A stretch of 64,000 nt of DNA from Nitrospira sp. UBA2082 (GCA_002331335.1 DCZO01000014.1:292825-356824), one strand, 5' to 3'; positions 17,823 to 26,338 are shown, counted from the stretch's first letter. Notes: generated by a model not told the origin, from the sequence alone. Program-made: numbers and translations.

Positions 17823-17987
17823 TAAACGGGGGAAGGTCATGTAGATCCGACAACGGCGTCAAGTCTGAATATTAACTTATTCTCTCACAACACCTAGACA
17901 CTTTCCCTATGGCTCGCAAGCCCCGCCTCGACTTTCCCAACCCCTACTGTACCTCATCACCCCCGGCAATCAGCAGGCGTCCACCGT

Positions 17988-18206
17988 TCACGATCGCATC
18001 CGTTTGATCGAGCAATACAGCCCATAGGCCTGGGCCACGATCCCGGTTGCGAGCAGTCCCAGTGCTGTCCGGAGCCAATGTGAGGTGGGATCATCGAGTC
18101 CGTCCATACCGACGACGAACCCTGTGGCGATGGCGACGATGCCAACGGATCGCGCGATGACGCCCCTGAGCCACCAATTCGGTGCGGATGGATCTTTGGG
18201 AGACAC
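17988..18206 (-). CDS. Small membrane protein, 72 aa
   Basis: Two hydrophobic segments (GVIARSVGIVAIATGFVVGM and ALGLLATGIVAQAYGLYCSI) separated by an acidic-polar loop (DGLDDPTSHW), ending KRMRS. The start is a GTG at 18206. The ribosome site is weak. No family recognised. An overlapping frame on the same strand has no protein-like pattern. It borders the MITE-like repeat at 18222. Confidence 0.5.
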   Translation of the reverse strand: MSPKDPSAPNWWLRGVIARSVGIVAIATGFVVGMDGLDDPTSHWLRTALGLLATGIVAQAYGLYCSIKRMRS

Positions 18207-18221
18207 AATGTGGGCAGTCTA

Positions 18222-18409
18222 GCAGAATGCTGAAAACGCCCGCCAGCGTCGTTCTCGCGTTGCTCAGAGACTCAACGTACCGAAGGCCAAGGCAAGGTAC
18301 CTATCCGCTCGCCTTTGATCGAAGCGAGCGGTTCAAGCGAAGCTTGGTATGTACCTCCTCGCCTCTTCGCTCGCTGCGGCCTTGCTGACGGCCATTTTGA
18401 GCATCCTGC
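18222..18409. repeat. MITE-like element with imperfect ~26-bp terminal inverted repeats
   Basis: The left end GCAGAATGCTGAAAACGC and the right end, read in reverse complement, GCAGGATGCTCAAAATGG align over ~26 bases with about seven differences. Inside is a perfect hairpin arm CCGCTCGC/GCGAGCGG and a run encoding nothing. About 188 bases, no reading frame of note. It has the style of a non-autonomous repeat element. The rest of 18207-18630 shows no gene. Confidence 0.6.
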
Positions 18410-18630
18410 GTGGTTATTCGGTGTCGCCTCACCCATGAGAACCGCAACGTGACGGATGAGTGCCTCGCATCTATTTTCGTTCTCTCTAAGTATATTCTCA
18501 TGTCCTACTAATCCTCTTCTCATCTTGCCTGATTATCGTGTACGTACCGGCTCGAAGATCATTGAGATCTATGACACCAGATCACGGCCTTCAGCCGACA
18601 GCACCGACACCTAACAAGGGAGGAGGCAGC

Positions 18631-18990
18631 ATGACCGGCATAACGACATCCACATCCATCGTCGTGAGTCCCGTGAAGAGGGGTGCGATGCGGTTATCAC
18701 CGAACCATCTCGCGGGTTTGGCCCTGAGGCTATTCGTATTTAGGGCGAATCGCTGGGGACGGCGGGCACGCTTCTACGAGCGTCACCGCGACTACTTTCC
18801 TCGGCTCATTGCCGGCCGATTCGTCGCTCGGTGCCGTGAGTTGGAGGCCAGATACCGGGGGCTCGCCATAGCGCTCTTCGGCCTCTCGGCCCACGATCAG
18901 ATGGTGCCGGTCCGGGCGATAGCCTCACAGCGAAGGCAGGGAAAAAGAATTGCACCGCCTCACCGCCTGGCATTGACGTCGATGCGGTAA
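18631..18990 (+). CDS. Hypothetical basic protein, 119 aa
   Basis: The ATG at 18631 is preceded by GGGAGGAGGC, which decides the start. The protein is Arg-rich (RANRWGRRARFYERHRDYFP, RFVARCRELEARYRG), with no signal peptide and no membrane segment. I recognise no family. The Arg-heavy composition raises the chance that it is a spurious frame; the ribosome site is the main support. Confidence 0.4.
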   Translation: MTGITTSTSIVVSPVKRGAMRLSPNHLAGLALRLFVFRANRWGRRARFYERHRDYFPRLIAGRFVARCRELEARYRGLAIALFGLSAHDQMVPVRAIASQRRQGKRIAPPHRLALTSMR

Positions 18991-19020
18991 GCGGTCCTTG
19001 TATTGAGGCGGCTGCCTCGG

Positions 19021-19443
19021 TTATTCCTGGCGGCAGAGAACTTCCCACAAGGCGTGGTTGACGCTCGCGGGCTCGATCGGCAACCACGCGGTGTGATCCA
19101 CATAGCCGTGAGACGCAGGGCCGGTCCCCATGTGGTGGAGAAACTCGATGTACTCGAGTAAGCGGATCCGCTTGGGCTCGCAGTCCAGTTGTTTCTGAGT
19201 CTTAGCGGAAAAGAACCGGTGTGGACTCATCATGAAACGGCCGAACCCCACCCCTCCCTGCATCATCTTATAGTCGGTCAATTGCCAGACCGTCACCACG
19301 GTCCCTTCCCTGCTAATGGTATCGGGATCGATATAGATGGTCCGGAGCCCGGGATCGAGATAGTCCTTCTCGACCGCCACCCACTCCGCGGAAGCCGATT
19401 CACCGATTAGCAAGGCCAATACGATGGAGAGCAACCTCGCCAT
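19021..19443 (-). CDS. Surface-adhesin E-like secreted protein, 140 aa
   Basis: Signal peptide MARLLSIVLALLIGESASA, cleaved before EWVAVEK. The mature part matches the pattern I associate with the small Adhesin_E family: WVAVEKDYLDPGLRTIYIDP, TVVTVWQLTDYKMM, then a conserved Cys (QLDCEPKRIRLLEY) and a second Cys near the end (EVLCRQE) likely bonded to it. Members are periplasmic or surface proteins of unclear function. The surrounding genes are also small secreted or membrane proteins. Confidence 0.7.
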   Translation of the reverse strand: MARLLSIVLALLIGESASAEWVAVEKDYLDPGLRTIYIDPDTISREGTVVTVWQLTDYKMMQGGVGFGRFMMSPHRFFSAKTQKQLDCEPKRIRLLEYIEFLHHMGTGPASHGYVDHTAWLPIEPASVNHALWEVLCRQE

Positions 19444-19576
19444 ACTCAGTCACTCGAACGGCGAGAAGGAAAGCGCCCGCGTCGGTTGGGAGATTACGCC
19501 GGATCTGGTCACGCCCGATTGCGAGCAACGATCACGGCCATGTACAAGGAGAGAAGAACGGCCGACAGAAAACCGG

Positions 19577-19960
19577 CTAGGAGCCAAACACATGGCCGCA
19601 TTTTAAGCAATGCAGCTTTGAGGCGACGGTGTTCTTCCATTCTTCCAGCTTTTTCGTGTAGGCCTTGTTCTTCCAGACTCCATAGCCAACCCACACGCTT
19701 AAGAACCCAACGGACGACAGCACGTCCGCCATCGCAGTTCCCGATTGCGGCGTCTCCGGCGAGGTCATGGAGAGCATGATACCGACATTGACCGGCATCG
19801 CGAGGAAGAACCCCTGAACATAGGCCCACGGCTGCTTCGGCGGATTGTACTGCTGGGCCAACCCGCTCTTCACACCAGCCGCGGCCTCCTGCTTGACAAT
19901 CTCGCTGATCTGCTTTGCATCCCCCGCGTTGCAAGACGGACATGTGCGTTTGGCAGCCAT
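19577..19960 (-). CDS. Membrane protein with terminal zinc-ribbon halves, 127 aa
   Basis: The start at 19960 follows GGAGGTAGGACG. A CxxC knuckle at the N-terminus (CPSC, residues ~7-10) and another at the C-terminus (CLKC, ~9 residues before the end) flank two hydrophobic segments (VQGFFLAMPVNVGIMLSM and VLSSVGFLSVWVGYGVW). The four Cys could form one zinc site if the protein folds back so that both termini lie on the cytosolic side. No function known. Confidence 0.65.
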   Translation of the reverse strand: MAAKRTCPSCNAGDAKQISEIVKQEAAAGVKSGLAQQYNPPKQPWAYVQGFFLAMPVNVGIMLSMTSPETPQSGTAMADVLSSVGFLSVWVGYGVWKNKAYTKKLEEWKNTVASKLHCLKCGHVFGS

Positions 19961-20280
19961 CGTCCTACCTCCTACGTCAGAACATCGCAGGAACCCGTCA
20001 TCGGCCTCCGGTTTCAATCATAATACTTTTCGTAGCGCGATGCCAGGCCCCCACTCAGATGGGCGGCAGCCCTCCTTCCAGTATGTGCGATCGGGCTTCC
20101 AAATTTCTCGGTCCTTAGCCTACAATGCCGCTCAGACTTCCACTGTCCGAAAGGAGGCCTTGGATGACATGCTCCCGTACAGCTCCAGCTATGGCAATAC
20201 TCCCATGAGTAATACGGACCCTATACATACCTGATAATCCTGATCGACGGTACTCCATCGCTCTGAGGAGATCTGACCCC
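19961..20280. other. Intergenic stretch, nothing recognised
   Basis: No convincing gene or hairpin. Presumably holds the divergent promoters of the zinc-ribbon membrane protein gene and the 57-residue acidic protein gene; I cannot pick out -35/-10 boxes. Confidence 0.4.
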
Positions 20281-20454
20281 ATGCGCATGTTTCAAGTACG
20301 GCAGACGATTGATTATGAACTGACCCTGGCGGCGGGGACCGAACAAGAAGCCATTCTGAAAGCCAAAGGCATCCCGCTGGCGCAGTGGACTGCCGAACCG
20401 GCCGAAGTCACAGCCGAGTTGGTCGATGAGACGGACGAAATCGACGAGTACTAA
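20281..20454 (+). CDS. Small acidic protein, 57 aa
   Basis: Begins MRMFQVRQTIDYELTLAAGT and ends in an acidic tail (ELVDETDEIDEY). GAGGAG lies ~10 bases upstream. The N-terminal half looks like a small beta-alpha unit (a repeated MxMFEVxxxxDYExxxxA style seen in other short proteins, from impression only). A perfect 9-bp hairpin follows the stop. The ribosome site, clean stop, protein-like composition and hairpin support a real gene. Function unknown. Confidence 0.55.
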   Translation: MRMFQVRQTIDYELTLAAGTEQEAILKAKGIPLAQWTAEPAEVTAELVDETDEIDEY

Positions 20455-20463
20455 CAGGATTTG

Positions 20464-20486
20464 AGCACGACCGTCAGGGTCGTGCT
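20464..20486 (+). terminator. Hairpin terminator after the 57-aa gene
   Basis: AGCACGACC and GGTCGTGCT form a perfect 9-bp stem with a 5-base loop, 9 bases after the stop. There is no T-run downstream, so the stem rather than the tail is the evidence. Confidence 0.5.
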
Positions 20487-20549
20487 TGCGCTGCACCAGC
20501 TCGCTTCATCGAGTCACTTTTTCCAGGCCGAAATCGCTCATTCACACAA

Positions 20550-20795
20550 CTACGGCTGCTTCGATTCGCCCAGCTTCTTCGTGACACAGTCGTTAAATGC
20601 CATTCTCCGGTGATAGGGAGTCCAAAACCAGTTGTACTTCTTCACCATATCCAACTCATCCACATAGTCATTGCACCGCTTTGTCTGCGTCTCGCTCGCC
20701 TCGAGCGGCGACGTCATGACCCACGCCCCAATCCCGATGGCGAAAAAGAACAGCCCGATGCTCACAACGATCACCACAATGCCCTTTGTGTTCAT
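20550..20795 (-). CDS. Small membrane-anchored protein, 81 aa
   Basis: One N-terminal hydrophobic segment (GIVVIVVSIGLFFFAIGIGA), then a soluble tail with two Cys (KRCNDYVDEL and FNDCVTKKL) ~33 residues apart and an aromatic stretch (YNWFWTPYHRRM). The ATG at 20795 follows GAGGGGATTC. It is probably an anchored periplasmic domain with a disulfide. No family recognised. It lies just downstream of the tRNA-Leu gene on the same strand. Confidence 0.6.
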   Translation of the reverse strand: MNTKGIVVIVVSIGLFFFAIGIGAWVMTSPLEASETQTKRCNDYVDELDMVKKYNWFWTPYHRRMAFNDCVTKKLGESKQP

Positions 20796-20839
20796 GAATC
20801 CCCTCTATCCGCTCGTATGCAGCCACTCCCCGATTCTCA

Positions 20840-20929
20840 TGGTGCCGGAGGCCGGAATCGAACCGGCACGGGCCTTTTAAGCCCGAGGGATTTTAAGTCC
20901 CTTGCGTCTACCAATTCCGCCACTCCGGC
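20840..20929 (-). tRNA. tRNA-Leu (anticodon UAA)
   Basis: Read on the minus strand: acceptor stem GCCGGAG pairs with CTCCGGC, discriminator A and an encoded CCA follow. The anticodon stem GGGA/TCCC encloses the loop CTTAAAA, giving anticodon TAA (bases 20893-20895 on the plus strand read TTA). A long variable arm (CGGGC...GCCCG) is typical of class II tRNAs, and the T-arm contains GGTTCGATTCC. About 87 nt without CCA. Confidence 0.97.
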
Positions 20930-21078
20930 ACACCGGCGTCACGGTCACTACATCTGGTCATCGGTCATTCTGAAGCATGGCCATCCGTGCCCCAAACGGC
21001 GGGACTGTAGCATCGAGGTCGAAGGTATTCAAGCAGGCTACGGGTGACTCAGGAGGTATGACGAGTGGCGCGCACCCT

Positions 21079-21116
21079 TGCCGGCCTGAGCCGAGCGCCT
21101 CGGCGTCAGGCCGGCA
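21079..21116 (-). terminator. Large hairpin downstream of the YtxH-like gene
   Basis: TGCCGGCCTGAGCCGAG pairs with the reverse complement of CTCGGCGTCAGGCCGGCA, a ~17-bp stem with one bulged base and a 3-base loop. It lies 20 bases beyond the stop of the YtxH-like gene and upstream of tRNA-Leu. No clear T-run follows. Confidence 0.55.
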
Positions 21117-21136
21117 GAAGTGACTCTTCTTACACG

Positions 21137-21403
21137 TCAGTTCAGCGTCGCGGTGAGAACCGGCGGCTCTTCACACGGCTTGACGAACTCATTCCGGTGA
21201 TTCATCACTTCCTTCACCCCGGCCTGAACCGAGCGACTCAAGCGAAGGGCCTGGACCTGTGCCTTCTTCGCATACCGGCCGATATCCCTGCGGGTTTGGA
21301 CACCCGACTTCGGGGCGAAGAGGAGCCCGAGACCGGCCCCGAGGACGGCGCCTCCGGCGATCATAGCTGCAACCTTGGCAACGTGCTTCCCTTGTTCCGA
21401 CAT
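21137..21403 (-). CDS. YtxH domain-containing protein
   Basis: 88 residues. A hydrophobic glycine-rich segment (AAMIAGGAVLGAGLGLLFAP) is followed by KSGVQTRRDIGRYAKKAQVQ: the LLFAPxSGxxxRxxI pattern of YtxH small stress proteins. The C-terminal half is helical and ends in a short polar tail. Members are single-span, often stress-induced; their mechanism is not established. The ATG follows GGGAGG. Confidence 0.85.
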   Translation of the reverse strand: MSEQGKHVAKVAAMIAGGAVLGAGLGLLFAPKSGVQTRRDIGRYAKKAQVQALRLSRSVQAGVKEVMNHRNEFVKPCEEPPVLTATLN

Positions 21404-21732
21404 GATGAACCTCCCTTAGGTGTTGCACTGGCCCTTGTGGCAGTGTGTCTACAGATTGAGCCTTGGAGCACCAATCGTGCCAGCCACAACCCGCTTCTAT
21501 CCCGATGAAATATTTATCCTCTGCCTCGTCCGATTAAGACTGGCTCATAAACAGTCCTGTTTTGCCAACAGCTCGCGACACAATCGTTTCAGAAAACCAA
21601 CAGTCCCGGTGCTCCACATAGCCACCAGAGCCGCTTTGCGAGAATATTATCCCGCATACCAATCACTCACCAATCAGCTTGCAATGGAGCACCGCCTCCC
21701 ATATGATCCGCTGCTACCAACCAGGAGGTAGA
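21404..21732. other. Intergenic stretch upstream of lgt
   Basis: No convincing gene. Open frames here lack ribosome sites and protein-like composition. It lies between divergent genes and must contain the promoters of the YtxH-like gene (leftward) and lgt (rightward). Confidence 0.4.
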
Positions 21733-22554
21733 GTGGGCTCGTTTGCCGCAATTCAGTTCCCCAACATCGATCCGGTCTTTTTCGCGCTCGGCCCGGTGCA
21801 ATTCCGCTGGTACGGCTTGATGTACTTGATCGGCCTTTCTGCCGCCTATCTGTTGATCAAACGAAAAACGGCTCGCAAGGATCTGCCCATTGCGCCGGAT
21901 CAAGTCTATGACATGGTGGTCTTCGCGGCCTTGGGCGTGTTTCTTGGCGGAAGAATCGGGTACACCCTGTTCTACAATTTCCCCTACTACGCGGAACATC
22001 CCCTGAAGATTATCGCCGTCTGGGAGGGCGGCATGTCCTTTCACGGCGGCCTGCTCGGCACAATTGTGGCCCTCCTGTGGTTCTGCAAGCGAACCGGAAT
22101 TCCCATCTATACCGTCGCGGATTTGGCCGCAGCCGTCACACCCATCGGGCTCGGATTCGGCCGGCTCGGCAACTTCATTAACGGCGAGCTCTACGGAAGG
22201 GCAACCGACGTGGAGTGGTGCATGGTATTCCCCGGAGCAGGTCCGGCCTGCCGGCATCCATCCCAACTCTATGAAGCGGGACTTGAGGGCCTGCTGCTGT
22301 TCACTGCACTCTGGATCATCGGACGGTGGACCACGCCGCCGGGCACGATCTTCTGGAGTTTTCTGACCGGCTACGGCCTCTGCCGGTTGTTCGCAGAGCT
22401 TTTCCGGGAGCCGGATCAGCACATCGGCTTCATGTTCAGTCAAATCACCATGGGACAGATTCTTTCTATTCCCATGGTTGTGATTGGAATTGTCATGCTG
22501 GTCTGGGGATATACCAAGCCCTCACACCGCACCTCATCTATAGGGAAAATCTAA
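21733..22554 (+). CDS. lgt: Prolipoprotein diacylglyceryl transferase
   Basis: Inner-membrane enzyme that moves diacylglyceryl from phosphatidylglycerol to the lipobox Cys of prolipoproteins. 273 residues with ~7 membrane segments. Family motifs: FRWYGLMYLIG near residue 25, GGRIGYTLFYN, GMSFHGGLLG (catalytic His region) and the signature GRLGNFINGELYGR (residues ~140-153). The GTG at 21733 is preceded by AGGAGG and places the family N-terminus correctly; the upstream ATG at 21679 adds 18 unsupported residues. Lipoproteins with lipoboxes occur elsewhere in this window. Confidence 0.95.
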   Translation: MGSFAAIQFPNIDPVFFALGPVQFRWYGLMYLIGLSAAYLLIKRKTARKDLPIAPDQVYDMVVFAALGVFLGGRIGYTLFYNFPYYAEHPLKIIAVWEGGMSFHGGLLGTIVALLWFCKRTGIPIYTVADLAAAVTPIGLGFGRLGNFINGELYGRATDVEWCMVFPGAGPACRHPSQLYEAGLEGLLLFTALWIIGRWTTPPGTIFWSFLTGYGLCRLFAELFREPDQHIGFMFSQITMGQILSIPMVVIGIVMLVWGYTKPSHRTSSIGKI

Positions 22555-22596
22555 GTTCCGGGTTTCGAGCCTCGAGACACCCACAGCGAGACTCGC

Positions 22597-22974
22597 TCAG
22601 TACGGCATCTCGTCGTCGTCCAATCCGACATGGTGCCCCAGTTCGTGCACCACGGTATCGTAGACCTCTTGTACCACCTCCTCCGGAGTCTCACACTGAC
22701 GGAGGATCGGCCCACGATAAATCGAAATCTTCGCCGGCTGCGTCCCCCCGGTCATGAAGAATGAGTCATCGGCCAACGACTGGCCTTGATAGAGCCCCAA
22801 GAGATCGTCCTCGCTGTCGAGTTCGAGATCCTCCAGCACGTCCCGCGGCGGCTCCTCCTCCACCACGACGGCGATCGATTCCATCAGCTTGGCGTAGGGG
22901 GGCGGCAGATCGGCGATCGCCTGTCGAACCAGCTTTGCAAAACCTTCAGATGAGATATGCGCGCGCCCGGCCAT
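22597..22974 (-). CDS. Zincin-like metallopeptidase family protein
   Basis: 125 residues. C-terminal HELGHHVGLDDDEM is the signature of the short zincin_1 family (HExxH plus a downstream Asp/Glu). The middle KISIYRGPILRQCETPEEVV, then QEVYDTVVHELGHH is typical. Members are small putative zinc proteases of unknown substrate. The ATG at 22974 is preferred over a TTG inside the preceding helicase gene. It follows the AddA-like gene on the same strand (16 bases), so it is probably the last gene of that operon. Confidence 0.9.
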   Translation of the reverse strand: MAGRAHISSEGFAKLVRQAIADLPPPYAKLMESIAVVVEEEPPRDVLEDLELDSEDDLLGLYQGQSLADDSFFMTGGTQPAKISIYRGPILRQCETPEEVVQEVYDTVVHELGHHVGLDDDEMPY

Positions 22975-22990
22975 TGCAACATTCCCGCAT

Positions 22991-25900
22991 CTACAGTTCA
23001 ATCGCAGCGCCGCACCGCAGAAAGAGCAGGTGAAATCGAGGTTCGGCGCTCAGGCTCTGTTTCACTGCAGCCTTGTATACCTGACCTTGCACACGATACT
23101 GTTCCGCGCGACCCGCAGCCTGGGCAGTCGAGATCACATCCGTTTTATAGTCTGCGATCCACAACTCTCCATCGAGCCGGTAGAGAACGTCGATGACCCC
23201 TTCCATAACCTGTCTGTCACCCCACGGCATGATGAACGGGACTTCACGGCCAAGGATCTGCGACGATTGGAGCCGTGCATAGGCGTCCGACCGCCCGAAG
23301 GCAACAAGAAGTTCGTTCACAGATTCAACAACCGCTGCAGCATGAGACTCATCGTCAGGCCCAAGGGTGGTCTGAAGGACAGCGGCAGCCTGACCGAGTA
23401 ACTTGGAGGGGTCCTGCGAAAAGTCCCATTGCTCGAGCAGGCGATGAACCACCACACCGGCCAACCGGCCAACCGCCGCATCCTGTCGAACAGAAGTCAT
23501 TTCACGCCTCAGCAGCACCATTCCTTTGCCCAGTGTCGTCGGCGTCAGGTGTTGCGGAGTCTCACGAGCTTTTGTCCATCGAGCCCTCCGTACCCCCCAC
23601 AGGGCTGCCACCTCTCGTGGATCGATCAATGCCGAACCGGCCGCCCCGTCCGATCGTCGGCGGGGGCGTCTTCGTTCCGGTGCCGCGACAACACGATGGG
23701 GAATCGTGCCACTGCCGATTTTCAAGGCTTCGGTCGAGGCGGCTCCAATCTCTCCCATGCTGATGCTCTGCAGCAGCTCGAAGACCGTTTCGCCGACCGA
23801 GCGGGCGGTGATCCCCCCCGACAACAGCAACAACTCCTTCGCTCTGGTCATTCCCACATAGAACACTCGTCGCCGTTCCGCTTCCTCACGCAGTCGCAGC
23901 TTATGTTGGACCAACAAGGAGCCGAGCGACCGATGCCGGTCCAGGGAGAGGCCATAGGTTCCGCTCGACCAATCATAGGAGACTTGCAGCGCACCCCGTT
24001 CCCGCCCGCTCCCCTGATGAAGGCCCGGCAGCACGACGATCGGAAATTCCAACCCCTTGGCTTTGTGGATCGTCAACACATGCACGGCTTCGAGGGACTC
24101 CTCGGCAAGCGGGCTCTCCGACTCATCCGGTTGTTCTTCCAGCCGGCCGATCATGAGATCCACGAATCCACTCAGAGTCATGTGGGGCCGGTCTGCCAAT
24201 GACGCAGCCGTCTGTTTCACCTTCATGAGATTCGCCACGGCCTGTTCGCCATGGAGCGACGCAGCGGCCAGATCAAGAAGCGGCAATCGGTCGAACATCA
24301 GCTCGATCGCCTCGTCCAACGGGAGAACCGGCATGGCCCGGTGGAGCCAGGCCAGATGCTCATAGAGCCGCCTCACGGCAGCGGCGCGGGCATGTGTCCA
24401 TGTCTCGAGGTGCGCGGCATGGAGAAAATTAAAGTGCCCTGCCTGCCTGAGTTCATAGAGATCCCGATCCGTCAGCCCTCCGAGCGGTGAGCGAAGGAGA
24501 CCGGTCAAAGCGATCTCGTCATGGGGATGATCCACGACACGCAACAGATTGACGAGATCGATCACCTCTTGGCGACGGTAGAAATGCTTTTCTCCCTCGA
24601 TGACGTAGGGAATATCGTGCCGGCGCAAGGCATCAAGATAGGCATCGGCCTGCGTGAGCTTTCGAAACAGCAACGCCACATGACCCGGTTTCACCGACGG
24701 GCGGCTCAGGACCTCGTCGTTCAACCACCGAGCCAGCACTTCACTCTCGGCTCTGGTCGCCCCTGCCGCGTCGAAAGCCTCTTCCTCACCGTCCGGCGTC
24801 GTGACGCAGAGCCGCACTCCAGGCTCGATGGATGCGGGGCGCCGGTGAGGACGCACCTCCAAGCGAACGTTCGCCGGCTGGACCAGCGGCCGGCGCTCGA
24901 ACAGCCGATCGAAAACCTCATTCACCGGCTCCAAGACTGCGGCGTCGCTTCTGAAATTCGTCGTCAGCGTCCGGACTATTCCACCATCAGCGGTGACTTT
25001 CTCCACGACCCGATCGAAGGCCTCGATATCGGCGCGCCGAAAGGCATAGATCGACTGTTTGGGATCTCCGACAATGAAGAGTTTCCCCGGTTCGAGCGCC
25101 ATGTCACGCCAATGAGCCGTCTGGCTCCCCTGCCGCTCCGAGACGGCGAGGATGATTTCGTACTGCACCGGGTCAGTGTCCTGAAACTCATCGACCAACA
25201 CGGCGCGATAGTCCCGTTTAATCCGTTCACGGACGGACGGGTGTTCGAACAGCAGCGCCCGGGCCCGCGACAGCAACCCATCGAACGAAAGCCAGCCCTG
25301 CCGGGCGAACGTTTCGCGGATGCTCCGTACGACCGGACCGAGCAAGTTCAACAGGTCGTTTAGGAATGCATGATCGACCGACAGAAGCTGTTGCGCCGTC
25401 TGGATCATCGTAGCGGCCTCTCTGAAATCGCCCTTCTCCCATCCCGCGACTACGTTTCCCAGTTCCTTGCCGAGCCATTCACGTTCCGACATCGTCACGT
25501 CGTGCCGGCCCTCCAACCCCTTTTCCGCCACCAGGCGCAACAGCGATACCGTGGCGGCCAGCATGTGCTCGGCCTTACGGCGTTTCGGCCGGTCATAGAC
25601 ATTCATGAGATGCTCCGCCCGGGCGCCCAGTTGCCGCATCCATTCCGACAGGGCCGGCGACACCACCGTCGAGGCCAGCTGCTGCTGTAGAACATTGAGA
25701 TCGACTAATTCACTGCACAACGACCAGGCCAGCGATCGGACCGATTCGAGAGTGGTTGATGCCAGCACCGATCGCCACTGGTGATGGTGTACTCCGGCTG
25801 GGCTCAATTCCTGGTCGAGCCAGCAATCCCACGCAACGGTGAACTGTTCGTCAAATCGCGCTCCGTCGTCTTCTTTGAAATCGGGATCAACTCCACTCTC

Positions 25901-26338
25901 CAGCGGATGGAGCCGCAAGAGGTGCGCGGCAAAACTGTGAAGCGTACCGATCTGAGCCTTTTCGATATCGTGAAGTGCCGCCCGAGCCCGTTCCGCAATT
26001 TCGTCGCCGCGAAGCCTGTAGCGTTCTCGCAAGTCTTCGGGTGAGACCGCTCCCCCGTCGCCCGGCCGCATCCCCTCACCCTGCGGATGGGCGAGGACGG
26101 CGAGCCGCTCGCGCAGCCGCACTTTCATTTCGGTCGCCGCCTTGTTGGTGAACGTCAACGCGACGATCTGCGTGATCGGGACCGGAGCCGGCTCTTTCAT
26201 GAGGAGATAGACGAGGCGATTCACGAGCAAGGTCGTCTTGCCGGTTCCCGCCCCGGCCACAACGACGACGTTGTAATCGAACGTCGTCTCGGCCGACTCC
26301 CGAGCCATCCGATCCGGAATCAGGAGCTCGTTAGTCAT
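22991..26338 (-). CDS. AddA-like ATP-dependent helicase-nuclease (UvrD/RecB type)
   Basis: 1115 residues. UvrD-type SF1 helicase: Walker A GAGTGKTTL, motif II LVDEFQDTDPVQ, motif III GDPKQSIYAFRRAD, motif V VHVLTIHKAKGLEFPIV, motif VI RRRVFYVGMTRAKELL. A C-terminal RecB-type nuclease shows the catalytic IADYKTD near residue 1070. With the AddB-like partner it would resect double-strand breaks for homologous recombination, cytoplasmic on the nucleoid. Its ATG lies inside the 3' end of the upstream gene (8-base overlap), indicating coupling. Length and domain order fit AddA better than PcrA/UvrD (no C-terminal nuclease). Confidence 0.92.
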   Translation of the reverse strand: MTNELLIPDRMARESAETTFDYNVVVVAGAGTGKTTLLVNRLVYLLMKEPAPVPITQIVALTFTNKAATEMKVRLRERLAVLAHPQGEGMRPGDGGAVSPEDLRERYRLRGDEIAERARAALHDIEKAQIGTLHSFAAHLLRLHPLESGVDPDFKEDDGARFDEQFTVAWDCWLDQELSPAGVHHHQWRSVLASTTLESVRSLAWSLCSELVDLNVLQQQLASTVVSPALSEWMRQLGARAEHLMNVYDRPKRRKAEHMLAATVSLLRLVAEKGLEGRHDVTMSEREWLGKELGNVVAGWEKGDFREAATMIQTAQQLLSVDHAFLNDLLNLLGPVVRSIRETFARQGWLSFDGLLSRARALLFEHPSVRERIKRDYRAVLVDEFQDTDPVQYEIILAVSERQGSQTAHWRDMALEPGKLFIVGDPKQSIYAFRRADIEAFDRVVEKVTADGGIVRTLTTNFRSDAAVLEPVNEVFDRLFERRPLVQPANVRLEVRPHRRPASIEPGVRLCVTTPDGEEEAFDAAGATRAESEVLARWLNDEVLSRPSVKPGHVALLFRKLTQADAYLDALRRHDIPYVIEGEKHFYRRQEVIDLVNLLRVVDHPHDEIALTGLLRSPLGGLTDRDLYELRQAGHFNFLHAAHLETWTHARAAAVRRLYEHLAWLHRAMPVLPLDEAIELMFDRLPLLDLAAASLHGEQAVANLMKVKQTAASLADRPHMTLSGFVDLMIGRLEEQPDESESPLAEESLEAVHVLTIHKAKGLEFPIVVLPGLHQGSGRERGALQVSYDWSSGTYGLSLDRHRSLGSLLVQHKLRLREEAERRRVFYVGMTRAKELLLLSGGITARSVGETVFELLQSISMGEIGAASTEALKIGSGTIPHRVVAAPERRRPRRRSDGAAGSALIDPREVAALWGVRRARWTKARETPQHLTPTTLGKGMVLLRREMTSVRQDAAVGRLAGVVVHRLLEQWDFSQDPSKLLGQAAAVLQTTLGPDDESHAAAVVESVNELLVAFGRSDAYARLQSSQILGREVPFIMPWGDRQVMEGVIDVLYRLDGELWIADYKTDVISTAQAAGRAEQYRVQGQVYKAAVKQSLSAEPRFHLLFLRCGAAIEL

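Larger units (their letters stand above)
16618..17839 (+). mobile_element. Intact IS3-family insertion sequence (IS407-like group)
   Basis: 1222 bases bounded by inverted ends: left TGACCTTCCCCCCGAAAA, right (reverse complement) TGACCTTCCCCCGTTTAT. It is flanked on both sides by TGTA (16614-16617 and 17840-17843), a 4-bp target duplication as expected for the IS407 group. It contains orfA and orfB with a frameshift site. Both ends, the duplication and the reading frames are intact, so this looks recent and possibly active. It is inserted upstream of the helicase gene in the AT-rich island. Confidence 0.93.

Noticed and set aside
20840..20929. tRNA-Leu as an integration site for the AT-rich island
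   Set aside because: The island ends before 18 kb, no partial tRNA copy was found near either border, and no integrase is present.
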